A stretch of 64,000 bases of DNA, from NCBI RefSeq assembly GCF_046507575.1, contig NZ_JBKFEY010000002.1, forward strand, positions 186,001 through 250,000, read 5' to 3'. The notes under the pieces were generated by a model. It saw only the letters and a list, made by a program, of their open reading frames with translations, was not told where the DNA came from and searched no databases. The stretch is from Pontitalea aquivivens (lineage in GTDB: Bacteria; Pseudomonadota; Alphaproteobacteria; Rhodobacterales; Rhodobacteraceae). The position numbers and the translations under genes were made by a program. Positions 1 to 8,273 of this stretch are shown piece after piece (position 1 is the first letter of the stretch; each line of letters begins with the position of its first letter).

Positions 1-809
1 AGGAACTGTTCCACCGCTGCGCCGCGCGAATAGGTGGGCAGGGCGGCGTATCCGGTCAGCCGCAGGCCGTCGCGCTCGGCGTCGATCGGCACGGCATTGT
101 CGGTAAAATCGCGGCCCAATACGCGGGCAAGGCGGCGTTCCAGCGCGCCGAACAGATCACCCTGCTCGGCATCGGCGCGGAAGATTTCCCGCGATTGCCC
201 GCCGGATACGTCGTTCAGGGTAAAGCTGACGTAGGGTTCCGCCATCGCCAGCCGCTTGATCACATCGGAAATCGCGCCCGCTTCGGCCCGGTCGGTGCGC
301 AGGAATTTCAGCCGCGCCGGGGTGGCAAAGAACAGGTCGCGCAGTTCCACCACGGTGCCCCGGTTCAGCGCGGCGGGTTTCACGGCGCCGCTGCGCCCGC
401 CCGCCACCTCGATCCGGGCCGCGTCAAACCCTTCGACGCGCGAGGTGATCGCCAGCCGCCCTACCGCACCAAGGCTGGGTAACGCCTCGCCGCGAAAGCC
501 GAAGGTGTGGATGTTCAGCAGGTCCGATCCGTCGATCTTGGATGTCGCATGCCTGGACAGGGCCATCGGCAGATCATCGGGCGTCATGCCGCAGCCGTCG
601 TCGGTGATGCGGATCAGCGTCTTGCCGCCATCGGCATAATCCACCGCGATCCGCGTGGCCCCGGCATCCAGCGCGTTTTCCACCAGTTCTTTCACTGCCG
701 AGGCCGGGCGTTCCACCACCTCGCCCGCCGCGATGCGGTTGGCGGCGGTTTCATCCAGTTGGCGGATGATCGGGCGTGTGGCGCCTATCTTGGGTCGGGT
801 TGCGGTCAT
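1..809 (-). CDS. mutL: DNA mismatch repair protein MutL, N-terminal part (cut by window edge)
   Basis: The reading frame is open from an ATG at 807-809 to the window edge, so about 269 N-terminal residues are visible and the C-terminus lies outside. The translation carries the GHKL ATPase motifs of MutL: an ELVENALDAGA motif (metal/ATP-binding N box) near residue 42, DDGCGM near 71, and GFRGEAL near 100. MutL couples MutS mismatch recognition to downstream excision. The first residues (about 15) precede the conserved IRQLDETAANRIAAGEVVERP stretch, so the start is reasonable. It lies 49 bp beyond the end of the M16 pair on the same strand. Identification is firm from the motifs. Confidence 0.95.
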   Translation of the reverse strand, partial: MTATRPKIGATRPIIRQLDETAANRIAAGEVVERPASAVKELVENALDAGATRIAVDYADGGKTLIRITDDGCGMTPDDLPMALSRHATSKIDGSDLLNIHTFGFRGEALPSLGAVGRLAITSRVEGFDAARIEVAGGRSGAVKPAALNRGTVVELRDLFFATPARLKFLRTDRAEAGAISDVIKRLAMAEPYVSFTLNDVSGGQSREIFRADAEQGDLFGALERRLARVLGRDFTDNAVPIDAERDGLRLTGYAALPTYSRGAAVEQF

Positions 810-858
810 GCCACAACAGATAGCATGACCGCGCCGCCAGAGCCATAGATTCGGGGCG

Positions 859-2163
859 TCAGTTCAACCCGACCGGCCGCCCCACCACGACAAAGTGCAG
901 CGCCCCGGCATCCAGAAGCCGGCGCGCCACGCGGGCGACGTCTTCGGCGGTGACCGCCTCGACCTTGGCGTTGCGGGTGTTGACATAGTCGATCGGCAGG
1001 TCCGACAGCTGCATCCCCACCAGAATGTCCGCGATCCGGCCATTGCCGTCAAAGCGCAGCGGATAGGCGCCGGTCAGATAGGTCTTGGCATCTGCCAGTT
1101 CCTGCGTGGTGACGCCTTCATCAACGATGCGGGCCCATTCGGCCCTGACAACGCCAATCGCCCCGGCGACCTTTTCATTGGCCGACGCGAAGGATCCTTG
1201 CCAGGTTTCCGCCAGATCCTTGGGTACGATGTAGGATGCGATGCCATAGGTCAGGCCGCGCTTTTCACGCAGCTCATTCATCAGCCGTGATGAAAACCCG
1301 CCCGCGCCCAGCACCTCATTCAGGACATAGGCGGCAAAGAAATCGGGGTCGTCCATGGCAAGGCCGCGATGGCCGAAGATCACCACCGATTGCGGGCTGT
1401 CATGATCCACCTCGGTGATCCCGCCGGTCAGGCCCAGCCCCGCCCGCGGTGGCATCGGTGCGCCGGTTTCGGGCAGATCGCCCAGAAGGCGGTCCAGCAG
1501 GGCACCCAGATCTTCGGCGGTAATGTCACCCACAGCGGACACGAACAGCCGATCGCGGGCCATGACGCGGGCGCGTGCCTTGAACATGTCTTCGCGGGTC
1601 AGCGCATTCACACTGTCCGCCGTGCCATTGATCGAGGATCCATAGGGATGATCGCCATAGGCCAGCCGTGCGAAGGTTTCGTCCGCGATCGACTGCGGAT
1701 CCTTGGCCGCGCGCGCGATGGAGGACAACACCTGTCCGCGTACCCGGTCCAGCGCGGTCTGGTCAAAGCGCGGGTTGACAAGCGCCTCGCGCAGCAGCGC
1801 AACCGACGCATCGCGGTTTTCGGTCAGCATCTGCGCCGAGATCGACAGTGTGTCGTCGCCCACGTCAAAGGCAAAGCGCGCGGCCAGCGTTTCTGCGGCC
1901 TCGGCAAAGGACTGCGCGTCCATGTCGCCCGCGCCCTCTTCCAGCAGCGCGGTCATCAGGTTGATCGCCCCCCTTTCGTCCGGCGTATCCAGACTGGCCC
2001 CGCCCCGGAACCGGATTTCAAGCGCGGTGAAGGGAATGTCGTGGTTTTCCACCAGCCATGCGGTGATCCCGCCGGGTGAGGTAACCGGCGTGATGTCAAC
2101 GGCGGCCCGGGCGGGCAGGGCAAGGCTGATCGCGGCAATCATGGCCAGAACGAAACGGATCAT
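859..2163 (-). CDS. M16 family peptidase-like protein, non-catalytic partner
   Basis: This 434-residue protein starts with a signal peptide (cleavage likely after PARA, about residue 20), so it is probably periplasmic. It has the two-lobed insulinase/M16 fold: the C-terminal lobe shows the GFSSRLMNELREKRGLTYG motif. The zinc-binding HxxEH of active M16 enzymes is absent; the equivalent helix reads INLMTALLEEG. It overlaps the upstream M16 gene by 4 bp (ATGA type), so the two are translationally coupled. In this family an active and an inactive subunit often form a heterodimer, as in mitochondrial processing peptidase. I infer that arrangement here; the substrate is unknown. Confidence 0.9.
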   Translation of the reverse strand: MIRFVLAMIAAISLALPARAAVDITPVTSPGGITAWLVENHDIPFTALEIRFRGGASLDTPDERGAINLMTALLEEGAGDMDAQSFAEAAETLAARFAFDVGDDTLSISAQMLTENRDASVALLREALVNPRFDQTALDRVRGQVLSSIARAAKDPQSIADETFARLAYGDHPYGSSINGTADSVNALTREDMFKARARVMARDRLFVSAVGDITAEDLGALLDRLLGDLPETGAPMPPRAGLGLTGGITEVDHDSPQSVVIFGHRGLAMDDPDFFAAYVLNEVLGAGGFSSRLMNELREKRGLTYGIASYIVPKDLAETWQGSFASANEKVAGAIGVVRAEWARIVDEGVTTQELADAKTYLTGAYPLRFDGNGRIADILVGMQLSDLPIDYVNTRNAKVEAVTAEDVARVARRLLDAGALHFVVVGRPVGLN

Positions 2164-3497
2164 TGTGTCACCCCGGCTTCGGGTTTCGCCAGGTAGCCGG
2201 TCACCGCGCGGCGCCGGTCGAACAGGTCACGCGCCGCGGCCATCACATCGGCCTCGGTCACCGCCATCAGGGCAGCGGGCCAGGCCTGCACATCGGCGAC
2301 GGTCAGCCCGGTGGCCAGCGCCTCGCCATAGCGGTGGGCAAGGCCCTGGGCATTATCGCGTGCATAGATTTCCGCGGCGCGGATCTGGGTGCGGATGCGT
2401 TCGAACCGATCGTGGTCAACGCCTTCGGCCAGGAAACGGGCGATCGCCGCATCCAGCGCCGCCTCGGCCTCTGCCAGGGGTACATCGGCGGCGGGAACGG
2501 CCATCACCGTGAAGGTTGTGTCATCCAGCGACAGCCCGTCATAAAAGGCGGCGGCATAAATCGCCACGCCGCTGTCAAAGACCAGCGACCGGCCCAGAAC
2601 CGAAGTCGCCACGTTCCCCCCCAGAAGCTCGGCCAGAACCGTCAGCGCGGCGGCGCGCGCCTGATCGCCCGGGTCGCGTTCGGGGGCCAGATAGCTGCGC
2701 ATGACATAGGGCTGCGCCACCCGCGGATCTTCATATCGCAGCCGCCGCTCGGCCAGCTGCGGCGGTTCCTGCACGCGCTGGCGCGGGGTCAGGTCGGGGG
2801 TCGGTTCCAGCCCGCCGTAATGGGTTTCGGCCAGGGCCCGCACTTCATCGGCGCTGACATCGCCTGCGACCACCAGGATTGCGTTGTTGGGCGCATAGAA
2901 CCGTGCATACCACGCCTGCGCATCTTCACGGGTCAACGCTTCCATTTCATGGCGCCAGCCAATGATCGGGCGGGCATAGGGATGGTTCAGATACTGTGCC
3001 GCCCTACGCTGTTCGGCAAAGATCGCGGCGGGGTCGCTGTCGGTTCGCTGGTTGCGCTCCTCGATGATGACCTGAAGTTCGGTGCGCCAGTCATCTTCGG
3101 ACAGGATCAGATCGCGCATCCGGTCGGCTTCCATCTTCATCACAAGGTCCAGCCGATCCGCCGCGATCCGCTGGAAATAGGCGGTATAGTCGTAAGAGGT
3201 GAAGGCATTGTCCGACCCGCCATTGGCCGAAACGGTCTTTGACAATTCGCCCGGGACCAGATCGTCGGTACCCTTGAACATCAGATGTTCCAGAAAATGC
3301 GCCACACCCGACTTGCCAGACGCTTCATCGGCGGACCCCGCCCGGTACCAGACCATATGCACCACTACCGGTGCCCGGCGATCCTCGATCACCACGGCGT
3401 CCATGCCATTGGCCAGGGTGAAATGGCTGACCGTCCCGGCGGCGGCCTGCGTTGTCAGGGCGCCGGCCAGGACTGCCAGGAACAGCGATCGGAACAT
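2160..3497 (-). CDS. M16 family zinc metallopeptidase, catalytic partner
   Basis: The protein has 445 residues and a signal peptide ending near residue 20 (TTQAAAG). The inverted zinc motif HFLEH is at residues 67-71 (His67, Glu70 catalytic, His71), and a further glutamate ligand lies in the VIIEERNQR stretch about 75 residues later. This marks it as the active member of the M16 pair. The next gene on the strand is the inactive homologue, overlapping by 4 bp. It follows the DUF3035 lipoprotein gene by about 80 bp. Role: probably degradation or processing of peptides in the periplasm; a specific substrate cannot be read from the sequence. Confidence 0.93.
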   Translation of the reverse strand: MFRSLFLAVLAGALTTQAAAGTVSHFTLANGMDAVVIEDRRAPVVVHMVWYRAGSADEASGKSGVAHFLEHLMFKGTDDLVPGELSKTVSANGGSDNAFTSYDYTAYFQRIAADRLDLVMKMEADRMRDLILSEDDWRTELQVIIEERNQRTDSDPAAIFAEQRRAAQYLNHPYARPIIGWRHEMEALTREDAQAWYARFYAPNNAILVVAGDVSADEVRALAETHYGGLEPTPDLTPRQRVQEPPQLAERRLRYEDPRVAQPYVMRSYLAPERDPGDQARAAALTVLAELLGGNVATSVLGRSLVFDSGVAIYAAAFYDGLSLDDTTFTVMAVPAADVPLAEAEAALDAAIARFLAEGVDHDRFERIRTQIRAAEIYARDNAQGLAHRYGEALATGLTVADVQAWPAALMAVTEADVMAAARDLFDRRRAVTGYLAKPEAGVTQ

Positions 3498-3576
3498 GGT
3501 AACCTCCTCAAGACCGGGCTACAATTTACCCCCGGGGCAAGAGGCTTCAACCCGCATGACGCGTTGTTGATCGGTG

Positions 3577-4131
3577 TCAGTCAAGCCGCGGATCGGGGGG
3601 CGCTGCCGGTGTGCGCAGACCCGCGCGGCGCCAGCGTTCCAGCTCGGATTCCTGATCCAGCGACATGGGGGCATAGGCGCGGTAATAGGTGTTCAGATCA
3701 AAGATGCGTTCCAGCAGCCGGCCATCGTTTGCGCGCCGGTAGGCGACATCCTCTGCCGCAAGCTGGCCGCGAATGTCGCCAGCGGTGCCAAACCGCCGGG
3801 CATGGGCCACAAGTCCCGCATCCGCCGCAGGCAGCGCGCCGGCCAGCGCAACCCGGGCCGGGTTGCCACCAAGGGCTGCGACCGCATCGGCCATCGGCGT
3901 CGGATCGGTAAGGTTCGCACCGCCCGGCGCCGGTTCCGGCAGGGCGGCAAGATCCGCGGGCATCTGCAGGGGTTTGGTGGGCAGGATGCCGAATTCATCC
4001 GGCCCTTGGGTGGCCGAACGCAGGTTCATCAGTTGTGGCTCACCCTTGTCGCCGCAGGCGGCCAGCATCAGAACCGCCGCAAGTGCAATCGCGCTTCTGC
4101 CGATCCTTGCCTGCATGGGCCATTCCCTCAT
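3577..4131 (-). CDS. DUF3035 family lipoprotein
   Basis: This is a 184-residue lipoprotein: a basic N-terminus and hydrophobic stretch are followed by a lipobox (LAAC), with the acylated cysteine near residue 26. The body matches my recollection of the alphaproteobacterial DUF3035 family (a PDEFGILPTKPL motif, an Ala/Pro-rich middle, an ERWRRAG tail). It lies between lspA and the M16 pair on the same strand; an lspA neighbour is notable because LspA cleaves lipoprotein signal peptides. The first ATG (4131) lies six residues before MQARIG, and either start is possible. Function is unknown; an envelope location is the only safe inference. Confidence 0.85.
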   Translation of the reverse strand: MREWPMQARIGRSAIALAAVLMLAACGDKGEPQLMNLRSATQGPDEFGILPTKPLQMPADLAALPEPAPGGANLTDPTPMADAVAALGGNPARVALAGALPAADAGLVAHARRFGTAGDIRGQLAAEDVAYRRANDGRLLERIFDLNTYYRAYAPMSLDQESELERWRRAGLRTPAAPPDPRLD

Positions 4132-4213
4132 CCGTTCGCCCCCGTTCCGCCCCTCTTAGCGCATGTGGCAGCGCGCGTCACGGGGGAAAGGCATCGCGCC
4201 CGCATGCCGCACG

Positions 4214-4711
4214 CTAGTGCCTGGCGGACCCGCCCTTGCCCTTGTCCTCGCCCTCCTGCCCGGTGAACAACACCAGCCCCGCGGCGCCAAGGAAGATCGT
4301 GATATCGGCCACGTTGAACGAATAGGGGTTATCGAACCAGGGCGTCGACATGTTCAGAAAATCGGCGACCGCCCCGTACATCAGCCGGTCGATCACATTG
4401 CCGATCGCGCCGCCCACCAGAAGCCCGGCCGAAACCTGCACGATCCCCCGGTGCGGGCTGCGCGCCACCCAGATCCAGATCCAGGCGGAAACGGCCAGCG
4501 CCACGCCGATCAGCACCCAGCGCGCCAGATCGCTTTCACCCGAAAACAGGCCGAAATTGATACCCTGGTTCCACGCCATGCGCAGATTGATCCATGGTGG
4601 CAGCACCTCGACCACCAGCCTCCGGTCAAGGCCCAGCCCATGCACAACGGCATATTTGCTGACCTGATCAAGCAGCAGAACCGCCGCCGCCACCTTCGCC
4701 GCCAGACGCAT
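4214..4711 (-). CDS. lspA: Lipoprotein signal peptidase (signal peptidase II)
   Basis: LspA cleaves the signal peptide of diacylglyceryl-prolipoproteins in the inner membrane. From the ATG at 4711 the protein has 165 residues, the usual family size, with four hydrophobic segments. The two catalytic aspartates are in GNVIDRLMYGAVADFLN and FNVADITIF. The open frame continues upstream to 4789, but that extension runs through a copy of the intergenic repeat (4723-4744), so I chose the internal ATG before RLAAKVAAAVLLLDQVSKY. It lies downstream of purH and 82 bp before the DUF3035 lipoprotein gene. Confidence 0.96.
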   Translation of the reverse strand: MRLAAKVAAAVLLLDQVSKYAVVHGLGLDRRLVVEVLPPWINLRMAWNQGINFGLFSGESDLARWVLIGVALAVSAWIWIWVARSPHRGIVQVSAGLLVGGAIGNVIDRLMYGAVADFLNMSTPWFDNPYSFNVADITIFLGAAGLVLFTGQEGEDKGKGGSARH

Positions 4712-4722
4712 GAACCCCGCCT

Positions 4723-4744
4723 CTTCTTCTTGGACCAAATACTC
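4723..4744 (-). repeat. Intergenic repeat core, copy A (purH-lspA gap)
   Basis: Read on the minus strand this is GAGTATTTGGTCC followed by AAGAAGAAG, ending 11 bases before the lspA ATG. It is preceded on that strand by a GC-rich segment (4745-4763) containing GCCTCCGGC, which is also found beside copy B. The same core recurs near 12.9, 37.3, 54.1, 56.8 and 62.7 kb. Because it sits just before a start codon it may contribute to the 5' region of lspA, although the repeat is not itself a Shine-Dalgarno sequence. Confidence 0.75.
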
Positions 4745-4795
4745 CCGCCGGAGGCATCCGCGGTCCGGACCCGCGCAGCCCCCGGCCAATGCGCA

Positions 4796-6382
4796 TCAGT
4801 GCCGGAAATGCCGCATCCCGGTAAAGACCATCGCCAGCCCGCGTTCATTGGCGGCATCGATCACTTCCTGGTCGCGCATCGACCCGCCCGGCTGGATGAT
4901 TGCCGTGGCGCCGGCCTCGGCGGCGGTGATCAGCCCGTCGGCAAAGGGAAAGAACGCATCCGAGGCCACGACGGACCCCCTGGTCAGCGGCGCGGGCAGG
5001 CCCATCACCTCGGCCATGTCCTGTGCCTTGCGGGCGGCGATGCGGGTGCTGTCAACGCGGCTCATCTGACCGGCGCCGACGCCCACCGTGGCGCCGTCCC
5101 TGACATAAATGATCGCGTTCGACTTGACGTGCTTGGCGACCTTCCAGGCGAACAGCAGATCCTGCAGTTCCTGTTCCGTCGGCTGGCGCTTGGTGACAAC
5201 CTTCAGATCCGCGCGCGTGATTGCGCCATTGTCCTTGCCCTGCACCAGGAACCCGCCCGCGACCTGACGATAGGTGGTGATCGCCGCCTTCGGGTCGGGC
5301 AGGGCGCCGGTGGTCAGCAGCCGCAGGTTCTTTTTCGCGGCAAAGATCGCGCGGGCCTCATCGCTGGCATCGGGGGCGATCACGACCTCGGTGAAAATCT
5401 TGCAGATCTCTTCGGCCGTTGCGCCATCCAGGACCTGGTTCAGCGCGATGATGCCGCCGAAGGCCGAGGTGCGGTCGCAATCGAAGGCCCGGGCATAGGC
5501 CTCGGTCAGGGTGGCGCCGGTTGCCACGCCGCAGGGGTTGGCGTGCTTGATGATCGCACAGGCCGGGGCGTCGGCGCCGAATTCCGCGACCAGTTCAAAG
5601 GCCGCATCGGTGTCGTTGATGTTGTTGTAGGACAGTTCCTTGCCCTGCCACTGTTTCGCCGTGGCCACGCCCGGGCGGTTTGATCCGTCCAGGTAGAAAG
5701 CCGCCTGCTGATGCGGGTTTTCGCCATAGCGCAGGGTCTGGGCCAGCGTTCCGGCAAAGGCGCGTCGGCGCGGCGTTTCCTGCCCGATCGCGCCGGCCAT
5801 CCAGGTGGACACGGCGGCGTCATAGGCGGCGGTGCGGGCATAGGCGATCTGCGCCTGATGCTGACGGAACGCCAGCGATGTGCGCCCGTCATTGGCGGCC
5901 AGTTCGGCCAGCACCGCGTCATAATCCTGGACATCGACGATGGTGGCGACAAAGGCGTGGTTCTTGGCCGCAGCCCGGATCATGGCGGGGCCGCCGATGT
6001 CGATGTTCTCGATGCAATCGGCGTAATCGCCGCCACGGGCCACGGTCTGTTCGAACGGATACAGGTTGACCACCAGCAGGTCGATCGGCTCGATGCCGTG
6101 GGCCGCCATGGCGACCAGATGTTCGTCATTGTCGCGCAGCGCCAGCAGGCCGCCGTGGACATTGGGGTGCAGCGTCTTGACGCGGCCATCCATCATCTCG
6201 GGGAAGCCGGTCACCTCGGCCACGTCGCGCACCGCCAGCCCCGCATCGCGCAGCGCCTTTGCGGTGCCGCCGGTGGACAGCAATTCCACCTCTTGCGCGG
6301 CCAGGGCCCGGGCAAAATCGATCAGCCCGGTCTTGTCGGAAACGGAAATCAGCGCACGGCGAAGGGGCACGAGGTTGGTCAT
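4796..6382 (-). CDS. purH: Bifunctional AICAR formyltransferase / IMP cyclohydrolase
   Basis: PurH catalyses the last two steps of de novo IMP synthesis. The 528-residue length is standard. The N-terminal MGS-like IMP cyclohydrolase domain contains KTLHPNVHGG at residues 69-78. The C-terminal AICAR transformylase domain has the KHANPCG motif around residue 280 and ends in IIQPGGSMRDQEVI and GLAMVFTGMRHFRH, as in other PurH proteins. The start ATG at 6382 is 21 bp downstream of the stop of the heparinase-like gene. It probably belongs to the rsmB-to-M16 transcription unit. Confidence 0.98.
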   Translation of the reverse strand: MTNLVPLRRALISVSDKTGLIDFARALAAQEVELLSTGGTAKALRDAGLAVRDVAEVTGFPEMMDGRVKTLHPNVHGGLLALRDNDEHLVAMAAHGIEPIDLLVVNLYPFEQTVARGGDYADCIENIDIGGPAMIRAAAKNHAFVATIVDVQDYDAVLAELAANDGRTSLAFRQHQAQIAYARTAAYDAAVSTWMAGAIGQETPRRRAFAGTLAQTLRYGENPHQQAAFYLDGSNRPGVATAKQWQGKELSYNNINDTDAAFELVAEFGADAPACAIIKHANPCGVATGATLTEAYARAFDCDRTSAFGGIIALNQVLDGATAEEICKIFTEVVIAPDASDEARAIFAAKKNLRLLTTGALPDPKAAITTYRQVAGGFLVQGKDNGAITRADLKVVTKRQPTEQELQDLLFAWKVAKHVKSNAIIYVRDGATVGVGAGQMSRVDSTRIAARKAQDMAEVMGLPAPLTRGSVVASDAFFPFADGLITAAEAGATAIIQPGGSMRDQEVIDAANERGLAMVFTGMRHFRH

Positions 6383-6403
6383 GGGGATGGCAGTCCTTCT
6401 GGG

Positions 6404-8197
6404 TCAATCGTCGGTAGGGGGTGGGGCATCGGGACCGATGTCGCGTAACGCCGCGGGCGTATCCTGTGCTTTCGCCAAGGTCCAGCCCAACTGGCAGGCA
6501 TAATCCAGAACCCGCGCCGTAAGCACGATCTGGCGCGTGGCACGCGGGCGCAGCCGCCCGCTTTCCAGATAGACCGAAGGTTCCAGCGTCAGATCGCCGG
6601 TGCCGTCATGGCGGAACACCCAGATTTCGCCCGATTTCAGCGCCATGGACACGGCCGCCCCGCCCAGATCCAGTGTGGCATCCACATCGGGATGCAGGTG
6701 AAAACGGATCGCAAAGGGGATGCCTTGCAGGCCGGTGCGGTCGAACAGCACCTCAAATCGCTTGCGATCCCCGGGCGTCATCGCGCCCAGCGTATCGGTG
6801 CCCCGCAGGGTCCGGCCATCGGATGACAGGTCCAGATCGCGCACATGGGTCATGCCGTGGGTCGGCACATAGCCATCATGGCCGCACAGCACGCGGGTGC
6901 CGTCGCAATCGGGTTCCGGTTGCACCCACACCTGTTGCGGCACCTCGGTCAAAAGCCCGCGCGTGCCGCGCCCCAGCATCCCGTCGGGGCCCAGCCGCGA
7001 CGAGGAATACCCCCGGATCCCCAGTGTGGAATGGCTGGGCGTGGCGCGCCCGGCACGATGCCAGTCGACCCCGAAGCCCGCGCCCGAACCGCAATTGACG
7101 ATCAGCGGGCGCCGCCCCGACGTCAGCTCAAATGCCAGCGTCGCGGCATGGGCATTGGCCGAGGCCCGCCCCTGCGGCGGGGCCGCGGCATCCACGATCA
7201 CCGTGGTGCGACCGCCATGCAGCCGCGCAAATCCCATCGCCAGACCCGCCGCCATCGTGGCCGTGGCCCTTGGCCCCGCCCGCACCCCGGATTGTGCCAG
7301 CGCCTGATCCAGCCGGCCTTCGCCGCCGCGCCCGCCGCCGTGAAAGCGCGCAAGCCCGCCATCGGCATGGCGAAGGGCGCGCAGGGTGGGGGCGATGCGC
7401 TCGATCGCGGCCAGATGCGCGGGGGCGGGGGTGCGCCCGGCCTGCGACAGGGCGGCGGCAGCCCAGGTCAGCAGGGTCATCACCTCCAGCAGATCTTCGG
7501 GATTGCGGGTGGGGATGCCGCCCTGGGCATCGATCTGATCGCCGCATTCACGCGCCAGCGCGGCCGCGGCGGGGCCTGCCAGGCGTTCCATCCCGGTCAG
7601 CGACAGGCCGGCATAGACCAGACCCGTCAGCGCCTCAAAGCGTGGCAGACCGGGCGAGGCCGCTTTCCAACGCCGGGAAAGAAAAATGGTCTGCTGGCCA
7701 AGGCTGCGAAAGAAACGGTCGGCGGCGGCGCGGTCCTGTCCGTTCAGCAACAGGATCGCGTGGTTGATCCAGCGGATCAGCCGCCGTCCCGTCAGATCGG
7801 GGGTCCAGCCCGGGCCCTTGCCGGTGCCGAAACGGGCGATCCAGTCAAACACCCAGGCCTGGGCGCGCACCCGCGCCTCGCGGTCGCCGACGGCGGCCAG
7901 ATCGTCCAGCCAGGCGCCGCCATGCAGCGCCTCTTCAAAGGCCGGGTCGGGCATCGGCAAATCCCAAAGGCCAGTGCCGGGCCCCTCGATCAGGAAGCCC
8001 GCGAACAGGAAATTGCCGGCGATCAGCTGACGTCCGCGCGCGAAAGATCCGATGGTGCGCGGTTCGGGCTGGCTGACAAAGCCGGTTGCCGGGCGCGCGC
8101 GCGCCGCGAGTCGCGCCGCCAGCCGGGTCAGCACCCGATCCGCGCGCCCCGAAAGGCCGCCTGCCGCCTGTCCCTGCCGCGTGACTCGCCCTGCCAT
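6404..8197 (-). CDS. Heparinase II/III family protein
   Basis: The protein has 597 residues with no clear signal peptide. The N-terminal two thirds is helical, in line with an alpha/alpha toroid. The C-terminal part contains the beta-rich heparinase II/III-like region, with motifs such as LIVNCGSGAGFG, HSTLGIRGYSSSRLG and RFHLHPDVDATLDLGG. Family members are polysaccharide lyases or relatives acting on uronic-acid polymers. This branch is found beside purH in Rhodobacterales and has no established substrate that I know. The gene lies between rsmB and purH on the same strand with short gaps (77 and 21 bp), so co-transcription is likely. Family assignment is good; activity is unproven. Confidence 0.88.
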   Translation of the reverse strand: MAGRVTRQGQAAGGLSGRADRVLTRLAARLAARARPATGFVSQPEPRTIGSFARGRQLIAGNFLFAGFLIEGPGTGLWDLPMPDPAFEEALHGGAWLDDLAAVGDREARVRAQAWVFDWIARFGTGKGPGWTPDLTGRRLIRWINHAILLLNGQDRAAADRFFRSLGQQTIFLSRRWKAASPGLPRFEALTGLVYAGLSLTGMERLAGPAAAALARECGDQIDAQGGIPTRNPEDLLEVMTLLTWAAAALSQAGRTPAPAHLAAIERIAPTLRALRHADGGLARFHGGGRGGEGRLDQALAQSGVRAGPRATATMAAGLAMGFARLHGGRTTVIVDAAAPPQGRASANAHAATLAFELTSGRRPLIVNCGSGAGFGVDWHRAGRATPSHSTLGIRGYSSSRLGPDGMLGRGTRGLLTEVPQQVWVQPEPDCDGTRVLCGHDGYVPTHGMTHVRDLDLSSDGRTLRGTDTLGAMTPGDRKRFEVLFDRTGLQGIPFAIRFHLHPDVDATLDLGGAAVSMALKSGEIWVFRHDGTGDLTLEPSVYLESGRLRPRATRQIVLTARVLDYACQLGWTLAKAQDTPAALRDIGPDAPPPTDD

Positions 8198-8273
8198 GAT
8201 CCCGCCGGTTGTCCCGTTTCGTGCCGCCTCATGCCGGGGGCACCATAGTGCGGCCCCCCTGCGCTGTCACCGT

